DNA of 64,000 bases, from contig NZ_RHJS01000002.1 of the NCBI RefSeq assembly GCF_003885045.1, forward strand, positions 2,046,001 to 2,110,000, given 5' to 3'. The notes below the pieces were generated by a model. It did not search any database, was not told where the DNA came from, and saw only the letters and a list, made by a program, of their open reading frames with translations. The position numbers and the translations under genes are program-made. Source of the DNA: Schaedlerella arabinosiphila. Lineage in GTDB: Bacteria; Bacillota; Clostridia; Lachnospirales; Lachnospiraceae. Each line of letters opens with the position of its first letter. Position 1 is the first letter of the stretch. Below are positions 41,822-52,141 of this stretch, piece after piece.

Positions 41822-43219
41822 CTACTTTCCGGCTTCCCCTCTCCGCCGTGCCAGCTCCGCTACATTTGCCTCCACCCTCGCCTTATTCAGCGGGTAGATG
41901 AACAGCAGTGCAAGGGCCACCGCCCCCAGGCCCACGGCCGGAATGATACAGGAGAGGCTGAAAATCCCTGACGTGACCCTGGGATCAAAGGCGGTTGCCT
42001 GGGTGTACCCGATCAGGCTCAGAAGCCCTCCGATCATCCCTGAGGAAAACGCCTGTCCCAGCTTTCTTGCAAAGGAATACACGGAATAGATGGTTCCGTC
42101 CTCCCGTACCCCGTTTTTGATCTCCGCATCGTCGATCACATCCGTGATCATGGCCCAGATCACGGTGTTAAAAAATCCAAGCCCCACATAGGCCAGTGTA
42201 TAAAAGGCCACATATACATAGGGATTCTCAGGTTTAAGCAGGAGGCACAGCAGATACATGGCCGCCCCGAAGGCACAGGATACCACCGACAGCTCTTTTT
42301 TGCCGAATCTTGCGGACAGCTTGGAGGCCAGCGGCGCGCAGACTGCCAGCATCACAATGCTGCCCGCCATGGCGGATGCGGACTGGGCGGCGGCGGAGCC
42401 GTAATAGTTGGGAAATACATAGCCTGCCATTCCCTGCATGCCCAGCATCCCAAGGAGCAGCAAAACGGCGGCGGCGATGATCCCCAGCAGCGCCCGGTTG
42501 GTGACCAGGCTTTTCAGCAGTTTTCCGACCTCCAGCTTCTGGTTGTTGGCCTCCACCGGAATCCGTTCCCTGACCAGCCGGAAGCAAAGCAGATAACAGA
42601 CAATCGCCAGTATGCTGAACGCCCCCGCAATGATCGTCATCCGCGGGCCGGAAAGGACCGTATTGCCGTTCACCACCACATAGGCCGCCGCCGGAGTCCC
42701 TACGCCGATCACCAGGCCGGCAAGCGTGGCGCCGATGGTCCTCCAGGTGGAAAGCTCCGCACGGTGCTTCGGATCCGCGGAAATGGCCGAGGCCATGGAA
42801 CCGTAGGGAATGTTGATGGATGTGTAGAAAATAGATCCCCACAAGATGTAGGTGATCGCCATCCATACGATCCGAAACCCATAGGACATATCCGCAAATG
42901 CGGACTGGTAGATCAGAAAGGACGAGATGGCCACCGGTCCGCACATCCGCTTGATCCATGGCTTGAACTTCCCGTCATTGGTGGGCCGGGACCGGTCCAC
43001 GATCTGCCCCATCGTCACATCCGTCACCGCGTCCACAAACCGGGCGGCCATCATCAGAAGCCCCACCACTGCGGCCGGCACCCCCATCACATCCGTGTAG
43101 AATTTCAGCATAAAGGAGGAGGACAGGATAAAGGTAAAATCATTTCCAAAGTCCCCGAACATATACCCCAGCTTATCCTTCATGCCGAACGGCTCTACCG
43201 CCGTATTTACATTCTCCAT
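41822..43219 (-). CDS. GPH-family (glycoside-pentoside-hexuronide:cation) symporter
   Basis: A 465-residue membrane transporter with about twelve helices. The start at 43219 follows AGGGG and gives MENVNTAVEPFG, then KDKLGYMFGDFGNDFTF, the typical first-helix signature of the GPH/melibiose-carrier family of the major facilitator superfamily. VDAVTDVTMGQIVDRSRP after the second helix is the family loop with its conserved Asp residues. These proteins take up sugars or glycosides with Na+ or H+. No sugar-using enzymes are adjacent, so the substrate is unknown. It is a single gene between the proline and folate genes. Confidence 0.9.
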   Translation of the reverse strand: MENVNTAVEPFGMKDKLGYMFGDFGNDFTFILSSSFMLKFYTDVMGVPAAVVGLLMMAARFVDAVTDVTMGQIVDRSRPTNDGKFKPWIKRMCGPVAISSFLIYQSAFADMSYGFRIVWMAITYILWGSIFYTSINIPYGSMASAISADPKHRAELSTWRTIGATLAGLVIGVGTPAAAYVVVNGNTVLSGPRMTIIAGAFSILAIVCYLLCFRLVRERIPVEANNQKLEVGKLLKSLVTNRALLGIIAAAVLLLLGMLGMQGMAGYVFPNYYGSAAAQSASAMAGSIVMLAVCAPLASKLSARFGKKELSVVSCAFGAAMYLLCLLLKPENPYVYVAFYTLAYVGLGFFNTVIWAMITDVIDDAEIKNGVREDGTIYSVYSFARKLGQAFSSGMIGGLLSLIGYTQATAFDPRVTSGIFSLSCIIPAVGLGAVALALLFIYPLNKARVEANVAELARRRGEAGK

Positions 43220-43340
43220 ATCGTTTCCCCTTTTCTCGTGAAATATCGCTTCTATGGCGCATTTCCTATATTCTGTGCAGAATATGCGAAGATATACGCT
43301 TTTCTGTTTTGCGTTAAAAAAAGCGCGGGGCCGCGGCAGC

Positions 43341-43380
43341 AAAAAAGCGCATGGCTTCCATTTTGGTTCCATGCGCTTTT
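43341..43380 (-). terminator. terminator after proA
   Basis: AAAAGCGCATGG and CCATGCGCTTTT pair on the minus strand around a 14-base loop, followed by TT and more T. It closes the proB-proA operon 50 bases after the stop codon. Confidence 0.85.
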
Positions 43381-43429
43381 CTGCTGTTACTTCGACTGAA
43401 AAATGATTTTGCTGATGATGGGAAATCCC

Positions 43430-44680
43430 TTACTTTCGGATCTGTCCATTTCCAAAGATAATATATTTCGTGGACGTGAGCGCTTCCAGCCCCATGGGCC
43501 CCCTTGCGTGAAGCTTCTGCGTGCTGATCCCGATCTCCGCCCCGAATCCGAACTCAAATCCGTCCGTAAACCGTGTGGAGGCGTTGACGTAAACCGCCGC
43601 CGCGTCCACCTCGTCCTGGAATTTTAAGGCATTGTCATAATCCTTTGTAAGGATGGATTCCGAGTGTCCGGTGTTGTACCGGTTGATATGCGCGATGGCC
43701 TCCTCCAGGGAATCTACGATCTTCACGGAGATCACCGCGTCCAGATACTCGGTTCCCCAGTCCTCTTCTGTGGCGGGAACAATCCCCGGCAGGATCTCCC
43801 TGGCCCTTTCATCTCCCCGGATCTCTACCTGATGTGCGTTCAGGCGTTCCGCGATCAAAGGCAGCGCTTCCTCTGCGGCGGCCGCGTGGATGACCAGGGA
43901 TTCACAGGCATTGCAGACTCCCATGCGCTGGGTTTTCGCATTTTCGATGATCTCTGCCGCCCTGCCGATATCCGCGCTGGCATCCACGAAAATGTGGCAG
44001 TTTCCGGTGCCTGTCTCGATCACCGGCACGGTGCTGTTCTCCACCACATTTGCGATCAGGCCGGCGCCGCCCCTGGGGATTAAGACGTCAATATACTGGT
44101 GCAGCTTCATCATCTCACCCACCGTCGCCCTGCTGGTATCCTCCACCAGGAGGATGGCGTCCTGGGGCAGGTTTTCCTTTTCCAGGCCCCCTTTTATGAC
44201 CTTCGTGACAGCCAGGTTGGAGTGGATGGCGTCGCTTCCGCCCCGCAGGATCACCGCGTTTCCGGTTTTGAAGCAGAGCCCGAAGGCATCCGCCGTCACA
44301 TTGGGGCGGGATTCATAGATGATCCCCACCACCCCCAGGGGGACTCTCTTTTTTCCAACCCGCAGCCCGTTGGGACGGTTTTTCATGCTCAGTACCTCGC
44401 CGATGGGGTCCTCTAAGGCCGCCACCTGCGTAAGCCCCTCCGCCATGTCACTGATCCGCTGTTCAGTCAGCCGGAGACGGTCGATCAAAGACTGCTTCAC
44501 CCCTTTTTCCTTTGCTGCCTTTAAATCCTTTTCATTTTCTTCCAACAAATACGCGCTCTGTGAACGAAGCTCCCCTGCTACCGCCAGAAGCCCTCTGTTC
44601 TTCGCCTCCGTACCCAGCTTCGCGCACAGCCTTGAGGCATCCTTCGCGCGGATTCCAAGTGTCTGAATATAGCTTTCCAT
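43430..44680 (-). CDS. proA: gamma-glutamyl phosphate reductase
   Basis: A 416-residue ProA, an aldehyde-dehydrogenase-fold enzyme that reduces gamma-glutamyl phosphate to glutamate semialdehyde with NADPH in proline synthesis. The catalytic cysteine is in [13 protein letters not shown] (about 255-267) and the NADP-site segment [12 protein letters not shown] is near 145. Length is normal. It follows proB by 59 bases and is cotranscribed with it. The frame is intact. Confidence 0.95.
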   Translation of the reverse strand: MESYIQTLGIRAKDASRLCAKLGTEAKNRGLLAVAGELRSQSAYLLEENEKDLKAAKEKGVKQSLIDRLRLTEQRISDMAEGLTQVAALEDPIGEVLSMKNRPNGLRVGKKRVPLGVVGIIYESRPNVTADAFGLCFKTGNAVILRGGSDAIHSNLAVTKVIKGGLEKENLPQDAILLVEDTSRATVGEMMKLHQYIDVLIPRGGAGLIANVVENSTVPVIETGTGNCHIFVDASADIGRAAEIIENAKTQRMGVCNACESLVIHAAAAEEALPLIAERLNAHQVEIRGDERAREILPGIVPATEEDWGTEYLDAVISVKIVDSLEEAIAHINRYNTGHSESILTKDYDNALKFQDEVDAAAVYVNASTRFTDGFEFGFGAEIGISTQKLHARGPMGLEALTSTKYIIFGNGQIRK

Positions 44681-44739
44681 CTTTTTGCGTCCTTCCTTTC
44701 TCCTGATCCGATGCTTGCTTTTTACAAAAGTATGTCGTC

Positions 44740-45645
44740 TTAGGATGATCTCTGATTCTCTGATTTTCTGGCTTTTTTGGACTGCCTCCGAAACTGGGCC
44801 CGCTCCGGTGACAGCTCGTCTTCCACGGCTTTTCCATGCTCCTTCGATAAAAACAGGGTTCCGATCTTTTTACCGGCCATGATGTCGTTGATGGCGTAAA
44901 TATTATCCCCGCTTGCGATCACCATATCCGCCCCGGAGCTGGTGACGATCTTGGCCGCGTTGACCTTGGTGGACATACCTCCGGTTCCGAAATCGCTGGA
45001 AGCCCCCTTTGCCATGCGCTCCAGCTTCTCGTCGATCCTGACCACCGTATGGATAAAACGGGCACGGGGATTCTGTTTCGGGTCATCGGTATACAGCCCT
45101 TCAATATCCGACATCAGGATCAGCAGATCCGCCCCCACCATCTCCGCCACATTGGCCGCCAGCGTATCGTTGTCGCCGAAGTTGCCGTATGCCAGCTCAT
45201 CCACGGAAATGGCGTCGTTCTCATTGACGATGGGCACCACATTCATGCGGAACAGCTCGTCAAAGGTGCGCTTCGCGTTTTTGCGGCACTCTTCGTTTGT
45301 CACCGACTCCTTCGTCAGCAGAACCTGCGCCGTAAGCTGGCTGTATTCGTTAAACAGCTTTTCATAGATCATCATCAGCCTGGCCTGGCCCACCGCCGCG
45401 CATGCCTGCTTGGCCGCCTCCGTGTCCGGCCGTTTGCCGAGCCCGAGAGCCGCCCTGCCGACTCCCACCGCGCCGGAGGAGACCACGATCACTTCTTTTC
45501 CCTTGTTCCTGAGATTGATCAAGATCCGCACAAATTTTTCCAGCTTCTCCAGATTGATATTTCCCGTTTCCTCATACGTGATCGTGGTAGTACCCACCTT
45601 GATCACGATTCGTTTCTTTTGCCGTAAGATTTCTTTTCTGTCCAT
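44740..45645 (-). CDS. proB: glutamate 5-kinase, short form without PUA domain
   Basis: A 301-residue amino-acid-kinase-fold enzyme that phosphorylates glutamate, the first step of proline synthesis. [12 protein letters not shown] lies at the N-terminus, [14 protein letters not shown] near 57, [11 protein letters not shown] near 150 and the ATP-site segment [14 protein letters not shown] near 220. The chain ends in a basic tail after the kinase domain, lacking the C-terminal PUA domain of E. coli ProB; short forms are common in Firmicutes. ATG at 45645 with GGGAGAGAG upstream. Proline feedback is expected from the family. Confidence 0.93.
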   Translation of the reverse strand: MDRKEILRQKKRIVIKVGTTTITYEETGNINLEKLEKFVRILINLRNKGKEVIVVSSGAVGVGRAALGLGKRPDTEAAKQACAAVGQARLMMIYEKLFNEYSQLTAQVLLTKESVTNEECRKNAKRTFDELFRMNVVPIVNENDAISVDELAYGNFGDNDTLAANVAEMVGADLLILMSDIEGLYTDDPKQNPRARFIHTVVRIDEKLERMAKGASSDFGTGGMSTKVNAAKIVTSSGADMVIASGDNIYAINDIMAGKKIGTLFLSKEHGKAVEDELSPERAQFRRQSKKARKSENQRSS

Positions 45646-45681
45646 ACTCTCTCCCAATTGCCGCCGTATTTTTTAAACTGC

Positions 45682-46863
45682 TTATCGCGCGTTCATATAA
45701 ATCCGAAAGATGTCCTCCTGATCCAGTTTTTTCACGCAGCCGATGGTCCTGCCGCCGTCGAAGCTGCATTTCCTGGCCAGCTCACGCACCTCTTCTTCCG
45801 TGGGGTGTACCCCAAGCTCTTCCAGGCTGGTTGGCATCTCTATGGAGCGGTAAAATTCCTCCATGGCCTGTACGCCCTTCTCAGCGGTCTCCATCGCATT
45901 CCGGGTATCTTCCACCCCCATGACCTGTACGGCAAACCTGGCAAACCGCTCCGGCCTTGCGTCCATCACATATCTTGCCCAGCTTCCCCATACGGCCGAG
46001 AGCCCGGCTCCGTGGGCCACATCGTACATCCCGCCCAGCTCATGCTCCAACTGGTGGGAGGCCCAGTCTCCCCCATCCGTGCCGCAGCCTGTGAGCCCGT
46101 TGTGGGACAGGCTTCCCGCCCACATCACTTCCGCCCTGGCTTCGTAATCCTTTGGATTCTCCAGCAGTATTTTCGCGTTTTTCATCACTGTGCGGATCAG
46201 GCATTCGCTGATCCCGTCTGTCAGTTCCATATTGTCCGCCTGGTTCAGATAGCGTTCCATGGTATGCATCATGATGTCCACACAGCCGCTTTCCGTCTGA
46301 TAAGCCGGCAGGGTCATGGTCAGCTCCGGATTCATGACCGCAAACCTGGGCCGCACGTAATTGCTGTTGCAGCCCCTCTTCACCCAGCCCTCCTCCTTTG
46401 TGATGACGGAGGAATCGCTCATCTCGGAGCCTGCGGCGGCAATGGTCAGAACCACGCCCAGCGGCAGGCACCCCTGGGGCGCACGTTTCTTGGCATAAAA
46501 GTCCCACACGTCCCCCTCATTTGCCATCCCGTATCCGATGGCCTTTGCGGAGTCGATGACGCTGCCCCCGCCTACGGCGAGAATAAAATCTACGGATTCT
46601 TCCCTGCAGAGCCGGATTCCCTCATAGACAAGTGAAAGCCTCGGATTGGGCACCACCCCGCCAAGCGTCACGAAGTCCACCTCTGCTTCTTCCAGCGCCG
46701 CGCAGATCCTATCTAAGAGACCGCTTTTTTTCACGCTGCCGCTTCCGTAGTGCACCAGCACCTTTTTGCATCCACATTCCTTCACCAGCTGGCCGGTCTG
46801 AAGTTCCGTTTCTTTTCCAAATACCACTCTCGTGGGTGTGTAATAATGAAAATTTTCCATCTG
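45682..46863 (-). CDS. iron-containing alcohol dehydrogenase
   Basis: A 393-residue group III alcohol dehydrogenase, butanol-dehydrogenase-like. It has the NAD(P)-site segment GGGSVIDSAKAIGYG near 100, and the metal ligands in HNGLTGCGTDGGDWASHQLEHELGGMYDVAHGAGLSA (split by position: Asp near 200, His in the HQLEHE and AHGAG blocks). It would interconvert aldehydes and alcohols at the end of fermentation. ATG at 46863 follows CAGGAG and gives MENFHYYTPTRVVFGKE. It is the first gene of a possible operon with proBA downstream (37 bases). Substrate not known. Confidence 0.92.
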   Translation of the reverse strand, partial: QMENFHYYTPTRVVFGKETELQTGQLVKECGCKKVLVHYGSGSVKKSGLLDRICAALEEAEVDFVTLGGVVPNPRLSLVYEGIRLCREESVDFILAVGGGSVIDSAKAIGYGMANEGDVWDFYAKKRAPQGCLPLGVVLTIAAAGSEMSDSSVITKEEGWVKRGCNSNYVRPRFAVMNPELTMTLPAYQTESGCVDIMMHTMERYLNQADNMELTDGISECLIRTVMKNAKILLENPKDYEARAEVMWAGSLSHNGLTGCGTDGGDWASHQLEHELGGMYDVAHGAGLSAVWGSWARYVMDARPERFARFAVQVMGVEDTRNAMETAEKGVQAMEEFYRSIEMPTSLEELGVHPTEEEVRELARKCSFDGGRTIGCVKKLDQEDIFRIYMNAR

Positions 46864-46917
46864 TTTTCTCCTGTTCTTTATAATCTCAGATCTGTCCACA
46901 GGACAGTATCCGTGCCC

Positions 46918-47436
46918 CTATTGAACCTCGATCTGGCACATCTTCATGGCACCAAGGGCCTGTGCATGGCTCTCCGGCGTCACCCCGGCGCAGCATGCCT
47001 GATCCACAATGACCGGCACCTCCGGCAGATATGCCTTGAAAAGCAGTGCATTGGAGATCACGCAGATATCCGTACAGAGCCCCACCAGGGTAATGCTCTC
47101 CACCGGATCACCCGACTCCTGATCTGCTTTTAATCTCTGCCCCAGCTCCACGCTTCCGAATGTAGGCTTGTCTATAGGCTCTTCCGTGAGCAGCTCCCGG
47201 ATCTCCGGGCAGATCTCCCACCCCTTTGTCCCCTTGATGCAATGACTGACCGGAAGCTTCCTTCCCTCCTGGGTATCCAGATAATTCTCTTCATGGGTGT
47301 CCCTGGTGGCGATCACCCGTCCGTCAAAATCCCGGATCTTCCGGGCCACCCGGGGCACGATCTCCACTGCCTCCGGCGTCCCAAGCGCGCCGTCAATAAA
47401 ATCATTCTGCATATCCACAACTACCAAAATCTTCAT
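46918..47436 (-). CDS. nicotinamidase-like cysteine hydrolase (isochorismatase fold)
   Basis: A 172-residue cysteine hydrolase with the PncA layout: catalytic Asp8 in VVDMQNDFIDG, Lys90 in IDKPTFGS, and Cys125 in GLCTDICV. Metal ligands Asp46 and His48 lie in TRDTHEENY. Nicotinamidases turn nicotinamide into nicotinate for NAD salvage; the Asp-Lys-Cys triad and the metal pair favour this over other isochorismatase-fold enzymes. The ATG at 47436 has a GAGGAGG site and lies 38 bases after the TetM-like fusion gene, so both are probably cotranscribed. A long frame upstream is not used. Confidence 0.85.
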   Translation of the reverse strand: MKILVVVDMQNDFIDGALGTPEAVEIVPRVARKIRDFDGRVIATRDTHEENYLDTQEGRKLPVSHCIKGTKGWEICPEIRELLTEEPIDKPTFGSVELGQRLKADQESGDPVESITLVGLCTDICVISNALLFKAYLPEVPVIVDQACCAGVTPESHAQALGAMKMCQIEVQ

Positions 47437-47474
47437 GGTTTCCTCCTCTCTTAAAGCCAAACCGTATTCCGGTT

Positions 47475-50402
47475 TCAGGATCGTCTTTCCTGTTTTTTTG
47501 TGCCCAGCCTGACCTCTTCCATCTGTTCTGCCGTCTCCTTGTCCAGCCATTCGAAGAGATAATTCTTGCCCTGTCCCGGCCGCTCCAGGTATTCTCTGCG
47601 CAGCTCCCGGTTCACCAGCTCCACCTCCTCCTGCAGCTCCTTTGCGGAGAGCAGGCTGCATCCCTGTCCCCGGATAATGACCTGCTCCGTGCCGTCTGAA
47701 GTGGCAACGGTCACATGGTACTTCCTCCCGATCTCATGGGCCGTCTTCTCTATATACTGGTCCGCAGTCTCTGCTTCCTTTGTATATACCACATATATAT
47801 TATGATACCTCTGCACCTCGCCCGGAAATCCCTCCAGCCTGTATGCGTCGAACACCAGGATTACGGTACACTTTTTCGCTCCCTGGTAATTGGACAGGAC
47901 ATCCATCAGCTTCCCCCTTGCCCCGTCAATGCTGGTTTCGGCCAGCTCCTTAAGATCTTCCCATGCAAAGATGATGTTGTATCCGTCAACAAGAAGGTAT
48001 TCTTTTTGTTTCTCCTGCTTCTTTTGCGTTGCCCGCCGGCTCTGCGTCCCCGGTGAATCCTTTTTCGCATGTGCAGATGCATGTCTCCCGTGTTCCTTTG
48101 CATCCGGGCTTTTCCCTGTCCCGGCATACGAAACTTTCTTCTGTGCCTGGGCCGCTCTTCTTCTGGACGCTTCGGCCAAACGGTCCAGTTCCCGCTCTTC
48201 CTCCGGCGACAGAGTCAGCTCCCGCGCCGGCCGCCCTCTGGGAATCCTCTCCACCTCAGTCCCTTTTGGGCCCTCCTCTTTCTGGAGCACGCTTTCCAGA
48301 TGCATATACTCCTCCACCTGGTCCCATTGTACCACAAATCCGGCTCCATGGGCGCAAAATACGGAACCGGTGGGATTCTCCGTATCCCGTTCCGAATCGT
48401 AGCCGATTCTCTCCACTACCGCCTCCTCATCGTGGCAGGGCAGATAGCCCTTCAGGCTGCAGAAAAGCCTTCCCCGTCCCTTCGTATAGGCGGCCAGCTC
48501 GGTCTGGTAATCCCGCATACAGACCACCGGGGCAATCCCCTCGATGACCGCCGTCTCCCCGTCCTGTTCCGGCGTGCCGAAGGTGCCGTGCATCCGCTGG
48601 AGATCCGACAGCGCGCGTCCCACCGAATCCTGGGGCACCTCCAGCCGGTAGTCGTAACAGGGCTCCAGCAGAATGCTCCTTGCCTTTTTCAGCCCCTGCC
48701 GCACCGCCCGGTACGTGGCCTGGCGGAAGTCCCCGCCTTCGGTGTGCTTCTGGTGGGTGCGCCCGGACGCCAGGGTGATCCGCATGTCCGTAATGGCCGA
48801 GCCCGTCAGCACGCCTGCATGCTCCCGTTCTTCCAGGTGGGTCAGAATCAATCGCTGCCAGTTCCGGTCCAGCACGTCCTCACTGCAGGCAGAAGCAAAC
48901 TGCAGGCCGCTCCCCGGCTCTCCCGGTTCCAGCAGCAGATGAACCTCCGCATAATGCCGGAGGGGTTCAAAATGCCCCACGCCTTCCACCCGGTCCGCGA
49001 TTGTTTCTTTGTATACAATGTTTCCCGACCCAAATTCTACGGGAACATGAAACCTGTCCTGGATCAGGCGTTTCAATATCTCGATCTGCACCTCGCCCAT
49101 AAGCTGGGCGTGGATCTCTCCCAGCGCCTCATTCCATGCAATATGCAGCATGGGCTCCTCTTCCTCCAGCTGCCGGAGGTTTTTCAGCATCACATGGACG
49201 TCGCAGCCCGGCGGAAGCTGAATCTGGTAGGTCAGCACCGGCTCCAGGATGGGCATGCCGGACTCCGCCTCAATTCCCAGTCCCTCCCCGGGGTAGGTCT
49301 TTGTCAGACCTGTCACGGCGCAGACGGTACCCGCCTGTACCTCCTCCGCTGCCTCGTACTTCGCGCCGGAATAGATCCGGATCTGGTTGACCTTTTCCTC
49401 CCAGAAGCCGGTCTCCTCCGCTGGCCCCGCCGCTTCGGGATACGCTTCCGCTGTCTCTTTCGGCTTTTTCTCCTGGTTCGGCCTGTCCGGCGCGGCAGTG
49501 CTTCGGTTGGTCAAAAGATCCTTCACCCGCAGGCTGCCCCCTGTGACCTTCAGATATGTAAGGCGGTTTCCCTGGTCGTCCCTGGATATTTTATAGACCT
49601 TTGCCCCAAAAGTGTCCGGATAGGAGCGCGCAGGAACATATCGTTCAAATCCCCTTAAAAATTCCTCCACCCCGGTCAGCTTCAAAGCGGAACCGAAAAA
49701 ACAGGGAAAGCATTTTCTTTCTAAGATCAGTTTTCTGATCTCTTCATCCGCTACCGTTCCCTGTTCCAGAAACGCGTCCAGCACCGTCTCGCCGCACATG
49801 GCGATATTTTCATAAAAGGCTTCCAAGTCCCCGTCCGAAGCTTCACCGGCTCCATCTATCCCCGCTGCCTTTTCATCATGGCTTTCCTTTCTGGTTTGAG
49901 GACAGGCGCTGAAATCCACGCAGTTTTCATCCAGCCTTTTTTTCAGTTCTTCCAGAAGCTTCCCTGCGTCTGTCCCTTCCTGATCCATTTTGTTGACAAA
50001 TACAAATACCGGGACCTGGTACCTGGAAAGCAGCTTCCACAGCGTCTGTGTATGCCCCTGGACGCCGTCCGCCCCGCTGATAACCAGGATCGCCGCGTCC
50101 AGCACCTGGAGGGTACGCTCCATCTCCGCGGAAAAATCCACATGGCCCGGCGTATCCAGAAGGGTTGCCTCCATCTCCTCCAGCCCTAAGACCGCCTGTT
50201 TGGAGAAGATCGTGATCCCTCTCTCCCGCTCCAGCGGGGAGGTATCCAGAAACGCATCCCTTTTATCCACGCGGCCCAGTCTCCGGATCGCCCCGCTGAC
50301 GTAGAGCAGCCCCTCCGAGAGGGTCGTCTTGCCTGCGTCCACATGGGCCAGAAGCGCCGCGCATACCCTTCTTTTTGATTGATTATGAGATGGTTCTGCC
50401 AT
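47475..50402 (-). CDS. TetM-like ribosome GTPase fused to a YacP/Rae1-like NYN nuclease
   Basis: A 975-residue fusion. Residues 1 to about 650 are a ribosomal-protection-type translation GTPase with the five domains of TetM/TetO: P-loop AHVDAGKT (19-26), DTPGHVDF and NKMDQEG. Two low-complexity inserts interrupt it (near 170-190 and 305-335). A charged linker (about 715-795) leads to a C-terminal NYN domain (about 800-970) with the YacP/Rae1 signature LLVDGYNIIFAW (Asp806), VILVFDAYR, TKEAETADQYIE and VATSDGTEQ. Rae1 is a Bacillus RNase that cuts mRNA in the ribosomal A site. The GTPase could bring the nuclease to stalled or drug-bound ribosomes. Fusion is intact in one frame. Confidence 0.9.
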   Translation of the reverse strand: MAEPSHNQSKRRVCAALLAHVDAGKTTLSEGLLYVSGAIRRLGRVDKRDAFLDTSPLERERGITIFSKQAVLGLEEMEATLLDTPGHVDFSAEMERTLQVLDAAILVISGADGVQGHTQTLWKLLSRYQVPVFVFVNKMDQEGTDAGKLLEELKKRLDENCVDFSACPQTRKESHDEKAAGIDGAGEASDGDLEAFYENIAMCGETVLDAFLEQGTVADEEIRKLILERKCFPCFFGSALKLTGVEEFLRGFERYVPARSYPDTFGAKVYKISRDDQGNRLTYLKVTGGSLRVKDLLTNRSTAAPDRPNQEKKPKETAEAYPEAAGPAEETGFWEEKVNQIRIYSGAKYEAAEEVQAGTVCAVTGLTKTYPGEGLGIEAESGMPILEPVLTYQIQLPPGCDVHVMLKNLRQLEEEEPMLHIAWNEALGEIHAQLMGEVQIEILKRLIQDRFHVPVEFGSGNIVYKETIADRVEGVGHFEPLRHYAEVHLLLEPGEPGSGLQFASACSEDVLDRNWQRLILTHLEEREHAGVLTGSAITDMRITLASGRTHQKHTEGGDFRQATYRAVRQGLKKARSILLEPCYDYRLEVPQDSVGRALSDLQRMHGTFGTPEQDGETAVIEGIAPVVCMRDYQTELAAYTKGRGRLFCSLKGYLPCHDEEAVVERIGYDSERDTENPTGSVFCAHGAGFVVQWDQVEEYMHLESVLQKEEGPKGTEVERIPRGRPARELTLSPEEERELDRLAEASRRRAAQAQKKVSYAGTGKSPDAKEHGRHASAHAKKDSPGTQSRRATQKKQEKQKEYLLVDGYNIIFAWEDLKELAETSIDGARGKLMDVLSNYQGAKKCTVILVFDAYRLEGFPGEVQRYHNIYVVYTKEAETADQYIEKTAHEIGRKYHVTVATSDGTEQVIIRGQGCSLLSAKELQEEVELVNRELRREYLERPGQGKNYLFEWLDKETAEQMEEVRLGTKKQERRS

Positions 50403-50722
50403 CGAAAATACCCCTTTCTGTGGCCTATAATTTAACCGATTGATTCTCCTTTTTGAAAACCAACCGGTTATAGAGCAGCGTTATTTTACCCCTGTATCGG
50501 ACATTTGCAAAATATCGTTTCTATCATACCACAGGCCCTGCCTTTTTTCCAGTGCTGTTCAAAAGAATCAGGAGTAAATTTTCACTTTTGGAAAAAATTC
50601 TGTATATGGTTCGTTTCCTGTTTCCATCCTTCTCACTTTTATGCATTTTCATTGCGCGAATCGTATATTTATACATAATATTGTACATATTATGTATATT
50701 TTTATTTTTATTACATTTTCTC
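50403..50722. other. gene-free gap upstream of argG
   Basis: About 320 bases, strongly AT-rich towards argG. TACATAATAT (50672-50681) and ATATTATGTA (50687-50696) form a perfect 10-bp inverted repeat about 30 bases before the argG promoter, similar in composition to ARG boxes, and could bind an ArgR repressor. No gene or RNA is recognised in the rest. Confidence 0.45.
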
Positions 50723-50751
50723 TTGCATAATTATAATTCCTGGTGTATAGT
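50723..50751 (+). promoter_or_regulatory. argG promoter
   Basis: TTGCAT, a 17-base spacer and TATAGT. The spacer holds ATAATTATAATTC, which is close to ARG-box half sites, and a 10-bp inverted repeat lies just upstream; arginine-dependent repression is plausible but not shown. Confidence 0.65.
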
Positions 50752-50814
50752 ATTGGATGTTAATGCAAATGAGATTACATGAAAAAGATAAAAAAGGATC
50801 AGGAGGCTGTAAAA

Positions 50815-52035
50815 ATGAGCAAAGAAAAAGTTGTATTGGCATATTCCGGCGGTCTTGACACAACCGCGATCATCCCATGGTTAAAGGAAAACTTCGATTA
50901 TGAAGTCATCTGCTGCTGCATCGACTGCGGGCAGGGCGAGGAACTGGACGGACTGGAAGAGCGCGCAAAGCTGTCCGGCGCTTCCAAGCTGTATATTGAG
51001 AATATCATCGACGAATTCTGCGACGAGTACATCATGCCCTGCGTCAAGGCAGGCGCTGTCTATGAAAATAAATACCTGCTGGGAACCTCTATGGCCCGCC
51101 CGGTCATTGCAAAACGTCTGGTAGAAATCGCCCGGAAGGAAAACGCCTCCGCCATCTGCCACGGCGCCACCGGCAAGGGCAATGACCAGATCCGTTTTGA
51201 GCTGGGAATCAAAGCGCTGGCTCCGGACCTGAAGATCATCGCTCCATGGCGTATGACAGACGTATGGACCATGCAGTCCCGGGAGGATGAGATCGCGTAC
51301 TGCCAGCAGCACGGAATCAACCTTCCCTTTGACGCAAAGCACAGCTACAGCCGCGACCGCAACCTGTGGCACATCAGCCACGAAGGTCTGGAGCTGGAGG
51401 ATCCGGCGCAGGAGCCCAATTATGACGACCTGCTGGTACTCGGCGTGTCTCCGGAAAAAGCGCCGGATGAAGGCGAATACGTGACCATGACCTTTGAAGC
51501 CGGCGTTCCGAAGAGCTTAAACGGAAAGGAAATGAAGGTATCCGAGATCATCACCGAACTCAATGCCCTGGGCGGAAAGCACGGAATCGGAATCGTGGAT
51601 ATCGTGGAGAACCGTGTGGTCGGCATGAAGTCCCGGGGGGTTTATGAGACTCCCGGCGGAACCATCCTCATGGAAGCACACCAGCAGCTGGAAGAACTGG
51701 TGCTTGACCGCGCCACCTACGAGGCGAAAAAGGATCTTGGAAATAAATTCGCACAGATCGTCTATGAAGGAAAATGGTTCACTCCTCTGCGGGAAGCCAT
51801 CCAGGCATTTGTGGATGTGACACAGCAGTATGTGACCGGCGAAGTGAAGTTCAAGCTGTACAAGGGCAACATCATCAAGGCAGGCGAGACCTCCCCCTAC
51901 TCCTTATACAGCGAATCCCTGGCAAGCTTCACCACCGGAGATCTATATGACCACCACGACGCAGACGGATTCATCAACCTGTTCGGACTTCCCTTGAAGG
52001 TCCGCGCAATGAAGATGCAGGAAGCACAGAAATAA
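50815..52035 (+). CDS. argG: argininosuccinate synthase
   Basis: A 406-residue ArgG, which joins citrulline and aspartate with ATP, the next-to-last step of arginine synthesis. The ATP pyrophosphatase loop AYSGGLDTT is at residues 9-17; [16 protein letters not shown] near 115 and [14 protein letters not shown] near 178 are conserved substrate blocks. The ATG at 50815 has GGAGG 8 bases upstream, while an in-frame ATG 12 codons earlier has no site. The usual partner argH is not in the window, so argG stands alone here under its own promoter. Confidence 0.96.
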   Translation: MSKEKVVLAYSGGLDTTAIIPWLKENFDYEVICCCIDCGQGEELDGLEERAKLSGASKLYIENIIDEFCDEYIMPCVKAGAVYENKYLLGTSMARPVIAKRLVEIARKENASAICHGATGKGNDQIRFELGIKALAPDLKIIAPWRMTDVWTMQSREDEIAYCQQHGINLPFDAKHSYSRDRNLWHISHEGLELEDPAQEPNYDDLLVLGVSPEKAPDEGEYVTMTFEAGVPKSLNGKEMKVSEIITELNALGGKHGIGIVDIVENRVVGMKSRGVYETPGGTILMEAHQQLEELVLDRATYEAKKDLGNKFAQIVYEGKWFTPLREAIQAFVDVTQQYVTGEVKFKLYKGNIIKAGETSPYSLYSESLASFTTGDLYDHHDADGFINLFGLPLKVRAMKMQEAQK

Positions 52036-52083
52036 GGTTCATTCTACAGGACAATTCAGAAACAGAGTCAAAGACCGCTGATT

Positions 52084-52111
52084 GGGGCGCCCTCCGCAGG
52101 GAAGGCGCCCC
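52084..52111 (+). terminator. GC-rich hairpin after argG
   Basis: GGGGCGCC and GGCGCCCC pair perfectly over a 12-base loop, 49 bases after the argG stop. No T-run follows, so termination strength is doubtful; it also lies downstream of the convergent dipeptidase gene. Confidence 0.5.
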
Positions 52112-52141
52112 AAAGTCTGCCCGCGGATCTTTCACCTTGCT

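Noticed and set aside
48069..49658. Plus-strand open frame of 529 codons inside the TetM-NYN gene
   Set aside because: It is the antisense shadow of a well-supported coding sequence and has no domain of its own.
47475..50402. Reading the gene as a plain tetracycline resistance determinant (tetM/tetO)
   Set aside because: The GTPase part is divergent with inserts, sits among housekeeping genes and carries a C-terminal nuclease. Resistance cannot be claimed from this sequence.
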